NCBI GenBank assembly: GCA_020200195.1 | Contig: JAIVJE010000391.1 | Span: 1-9,641, forward strand | From: Acidobacteriota bacterium | Lineage (GTDB): Bacteria; Acidobacteriota; Vicinamibacteria; Vicinamibacterales; 2-12-FULL-66-21 | Reading direction: 5' to 3' | Length of the DNA: 9,641 bases | Shown here: in pieces, positions 6,922 to 9,641 of the stretch | How positions within the stretch are numbered: position 1 is the stretch's first letter | Layout: each line of letters begins with the position of its first letter | The notes under the pieces: generated by a model | Seen by the model: only the letters and a program-made list of their open reading frames with translations | The model's database searches: none | Told to the model about the DNA's origin: nothing | Translations under genes and position numbers: made by a program

Positions 6922-7411
6922 ATGTCCGACAAGACCAGAGCCCTGCACGACCTCGTCCATAACTCCGTCAGCCGACGGGAGTTCGCCCGCCGGACCATCA
7001 GCGGGAGTCTCGAGGGGCGCTCGCCATGGGAGGCGCCGCCGAGGTGTTTGCCCAGAGCATCACAGACGACGTGCGTTCGAGGACTTTGGGGTCAGCGCAT
7101 ACGCCGGGGCCGCCAAACTCATCGACAATGCGAACATACTTGAAGCCGCCGCCCGCATCGCCCTGACGGAAGGACAACATGCCGGCCTGTTCCGATACCT
7201 CATCGCCGTGGCGAACACGGCGGTCACACCGGTCGACAATAAGGACGTGCCGCCGCTGGGTTCTCCAGCTGGGCGCCTGTTTCAGGTCGACGGTAATGGA
7301 TTGAGCACCGTACGAACGGCGTCTGAGGTCCTGAAAGTCTCGTATGGCGGCGCCAGTTCCGGAGGCGGCTTCTTCCCCAACGGAGTCAACGGCGACATCA
7401 CCAGGGCCTGA
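6922..7411 (+). pseudogene. Tat-exported ferritin-like protein, truncated and frameshifted
   Basis: The N-terminus has a twin-arginine signal (SRREFARR at residues 17-24) followed by a hydrophobic stretch. That stretch is readable only if one G is added to the run at 7014-7017, which gives GSLEGALAMGGAAEVFAQ. After SITDD the frame changes again near 7061-7073, and the sequence resumes at RAFEDFGVSAYAGAAKLID, typical of the second half of ferritin-like domain proteins (Ferritin_2 type). The end is also characteristic: RTASEVLKVSYG and FFPNGVNGDITRA. About 100 residues are missing between, including the first pair of helices and half of the expected diiron ligands; EGQH of the second half remains. 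Such proteins are exported and presumed to bind iron, but their role is poorly known. In this form it cannot make a working four-helix bundle. Confidence 0.75.
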
Positions 7412-7745
7412 CGTCGCCGATTCGTCACCGCTACTGCCACCAACACGCCACAGACGAGCCCGCGGACCAGCCAGTATTTCAAAATGGCCTCCATTGTGTG
7501 GTGCGGTCATGTGCTCGACCCTGTGCATGACCAGCAGCTTCATCCCGTCGTCTTCAATGCATGAGGCAAACCCACCGGGAGTCAGGGTCAAACTGCTATA
7601 CGCGCGAGGACCTGACATGGGATTGCCCGATGCACGTCAGAAGGTGAATCGAGGAGCCCGACAAGTAACGTGGCCGGCCGGCGCCATCCAACAGATTGCG
7701 CGGGTGCGACGGATCCGCTCAGCCAGCTTGCAGGTGAACGGAACG
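7412..7745. other. Gap between convergent genes, no recognisable gene
   Basis: About 330 bp separate the ferritin-like remnant from the stop of the converging kinase. Short frames exist on both strands, for example a minus-strand one starting at 7494 with a hydrophobic opening (ILKYWLVRGLVCGVLVAVAV). None has a good ribosome-binding site, and several simply continue as antisense to the neighbours. I saw no clear shared terminator. Confidence 0.5.
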
Positions 7746-9641
7746 TCACCTCCGATTGATGAGACCGGCGCACACGCGGAGCAACTCGGATTGATGCACC
7801 GGCTTGGCGACGTGCATCTCGAAGCCCGCTCTCAACGCGCGGTTTCGGTCTTCGGCGCGCGCGTACGCGGTAAGGGCGACGGCAGGAACTCGTCCGCCCT
7901 TAGCCGGCGGCAACGTCCGGACTTGCCGAATCAGCTGGTACCCGTCCTGCACCGGCATGCCGATGTCGCAGACGATCAGGTCAATTGCCTGATTGCTCAG
8001 TACTGCCAGCGCTTCGGCCGCCGATGCCACGGTGATGACCTCGGCGTCTCGTCCGGCGAAAATTCGCTAATTCAACCCGCGCGCATCGGGGTCATCGTCC
8101 ACTACCAGGATCCTCACACCGTTGAACATCAGCTCTGTCTCGGGAGGCGACGGGTCGACGACGTCGAGGCGGCCGGCCGGCGCCAGCGGAAGCGACACGG
8201 TGAACTGCGCGCCGAGGCCTCTCCCTGCACTGCTCGCACTGACCGTTCCCTCGTGAAACTCGACCAGCTGCTTGACGATACTCAGGCCGATACCGAGACC
8301 TCCATGCGCTCGCGTAATCCAGCCGGGCATTTCGTCCGATGGCCGACAAGCCATCTTTCAGCTGTTCTTGATCGACCCTATCGTCGTCGAGGAACTCTGA
8401 CCAGCCGAGGATGCTGTTGAGTGGCGTCCGAAGCTCATGGCTCAGCGTCGCAAGGAACTCGTCTTTCATCCGGTTCAGTCGCTCAGCCTCTCCTCTAGCC
8501 ACTCGCTCCGCTTCGAGGAGATGCGCGTTCTCCTGCTGCAGGTCCCGCTGCTCGGCCAGCAGCCGCTCGAGCTGCCGTTCTGCCGCTTTACGAGTGGTCA
8601 CGTCCCGGGTCGATCCGGCGACGACGTCGAGCGTACCGTCCTTCGCGCGGACCGGCGAGAAGATGTACTCGTAGAACCCTCCTGCGCCCGTCGGGCTCGT
8701 ATAAGGTGTTTCGTCCCTGAGTACCTGTCCCGTGTCGAAGACCTGCTGAATCTGGCGGTGGAGCTTGCTCGCCAGTTCTTTCGGATACTCGGGCTCGAAG
8801 AAGTTTTTCCGACGGCATCTTCGAGCGTCAGTCCCCAGAGGGCGAGCAGTGCCTGGTTCGTGAAGACGAACCGGCCATCCTTGTCGAAGATGTAAGCGAA
8901 ATCGGTGATGGACGACAGGGTCGTGTCGAAGAGACGGGCCTGCTGTTCTACTTTCGCGGCGAGTTCAAGCCGGCCTTCTTCTGCCCGAACGCGATCGGTG
9001 ATGTCGAGCGCGACACCCGGGAGTCCACGAACTGTGCCGTTCTGGTGCCGCTCGGGACGGCCTCGCGCGAGCACACACCGCATCGACCCGTCCGCCAGAA
9101 CAACTCGGTACTGCATTTCATAGGGCATTCCGTCTCGAAGGGTCGCGGCGATTGCCTGTTCCACACGACGGCGGTCGTCAGGATGGATCACGCACATGAA
9201 GTCGGCGATCCGCGTGCCTATCCCCGCGTCGGCCGAGAGGCCGAAAATGCGGGCAAGATTTCGGTCCGCGACGACGCAATCGTTCACGGAATCCCACAAC
9301 CATGTGCCCACCTCGCCGGCAGCCAGCGTGAACTCGAGACGCGCTTGCGCATCGGCCAACTGCGCCTCCGCCGCCTGGACCCTCGCGTTGGTCAGCTGCA
9401 GGCGTTCTTCGCTTGCGACGAGAGCCGCGGCGTCATGTTGTCGCTGGCCGGCATGCGCCCGTTCGCGGAGGACGGTAGCCGTGACATCCTCAACCTGTTG
9501 GATGATGTAGAGAACCGTCTCTCCGGACCCCAGCACAGGCGTGTTCAACGGACTCCAGTAACGTTCCTCGAACGTGCCGTCAGGTCGTCGAATGTCGTAC
9601 TTCTGAATCGGCATCTTGTCCGCCGTCCTGCCCGTGAGCAC
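7746..9641 (-). pseudogene. Multi-PAS hybrid histidine kinase, broken, 5' end outside window
   Basis: Reading leftward from 9641: the end of a PAS/PAC unit (RRPDGTFEERYWSPL), a coiled coil of about 50 residues, a second PAS (TLAAGEVGTWLWDS to VALDITDRV) and a third PAS (SSITDFAYIFDKDGRFVFTN). Here one A is missing from a run at 8804-8808. One frame over, the PAS finishes (FFEPEYPKELASKL to VAGSTRDVTTRKAAERQL) and a HisKA follows with SHELRTPLNSILGWSEFL. After AIGRNAR (near 8320) the sequence jumps frame to ITRAHGGLGIGLSIVKQLVEF, the last part of the ATPase domain. The second HisKA helix, N-box and D-box, roughly 110-130 residues, are gone. The receiver domain has VVDDDPDARGLN, then a TAG (8067-8069), then continues in the same frame with ICDIGMP-like VCDIGMP, ALTAYA and AKPV. 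It lacks ATP-binding residues and cannot work as a kinase. Confidence 0.8.

Noticed and set aside
7733..7750. Small hairpin GGTGA...TCACC near the PAS kinase stop
   Set aside because: The stem is short and bulged, has no T-run and overlaps the stop codon; it is not convincing as a terminator.
7344..8420. Long plus-strand frame of 358 residues
   Set aside because: It is antisense to the receiver and kinase remnants of the minus-strand gene, which show clear family motifs; its own translation is Arg/Pro-rich with no domain.
8800..8812. Programmed -1 frameshift site
   Set aside because: A -1 slip would restore the frame, but the run is only five A's with codons GGA AAA ACT. This is not a good tandem slippery heptamer, and the gene has two other disabling lesions.

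Overview
The window is GC-rich DNA from a Gram-negative-type bacterium. The gene content (DUF4331 and DUF4198 exported proteins, a HupE/UreJ-type membrane protein, multi-PAS and GAF hybrid kinases, a Tat-exported ferritin-like protein) is the kind of mixture seen in soil Acidobacteriota such as Vicinamibacteria. That placement is an impression from gene content and is not proven. No tRNA, rRNA, CRISPR array or insertion sequence was seen.

Left block, 54-3859, minus strand: an intact operon reading right to left. It encodes an exported DUF4331 protein (3859-2117) with an unusual inserted pair of two-cysteine repeats, then an exported DUF4198 protein (2053-1187), then a HupE/UreJ_2-like membrane protein (1187-54) whose start codon overlaps the preceding stop (TGATG). 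A perfect 10-bp GC hairpin lies between the first two genes. All three predicted mature proteins begin with, or within three residues of, a histidine. Together with the HupE relationship this suggests, as inference only, a periplasmic metal-handling system.

Middle block, 4094-6804, plus strand, divergent from the operon across about 235 bp: a GAF hybrid histidine kinase with an internal deletion and frameshift. Its stop is followed 40 bp later by a one-piece fusion of an ECF-type sigma factor with a C-terminal receiver domain. The kinase and the sigma-receiver fusion probably form one signalling unit. The fusion resembles PhyR in domain order, but its sigma half looks like an ordinary DNA-binding ECF sigma factor.

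Right block, 6922-9641: a Tat-signal ferritin-like gene (plus strand) that has lost its first half and is frameshifted, about 330 bp without a recognisable gene, and a convergent multi-PAS hybrid kinase (minus strand, entering from beyond the right edge). The kinase carries a one-base homopolymer contraction, a large internal deletion and an in-frame stop.

The main pattern is that the left operon and the sigma-receiver gene are intact, while the three other genes between 4094 and 9641 all carry internal deletions or frame lesions. This is either real local decay or an assembly or consensus problem; the sequence alone cannot decide. The most promising biology is the sigma-receiver fusion with its partner kinase, and the DUF4331-DUF4198-HupE operon beside it.
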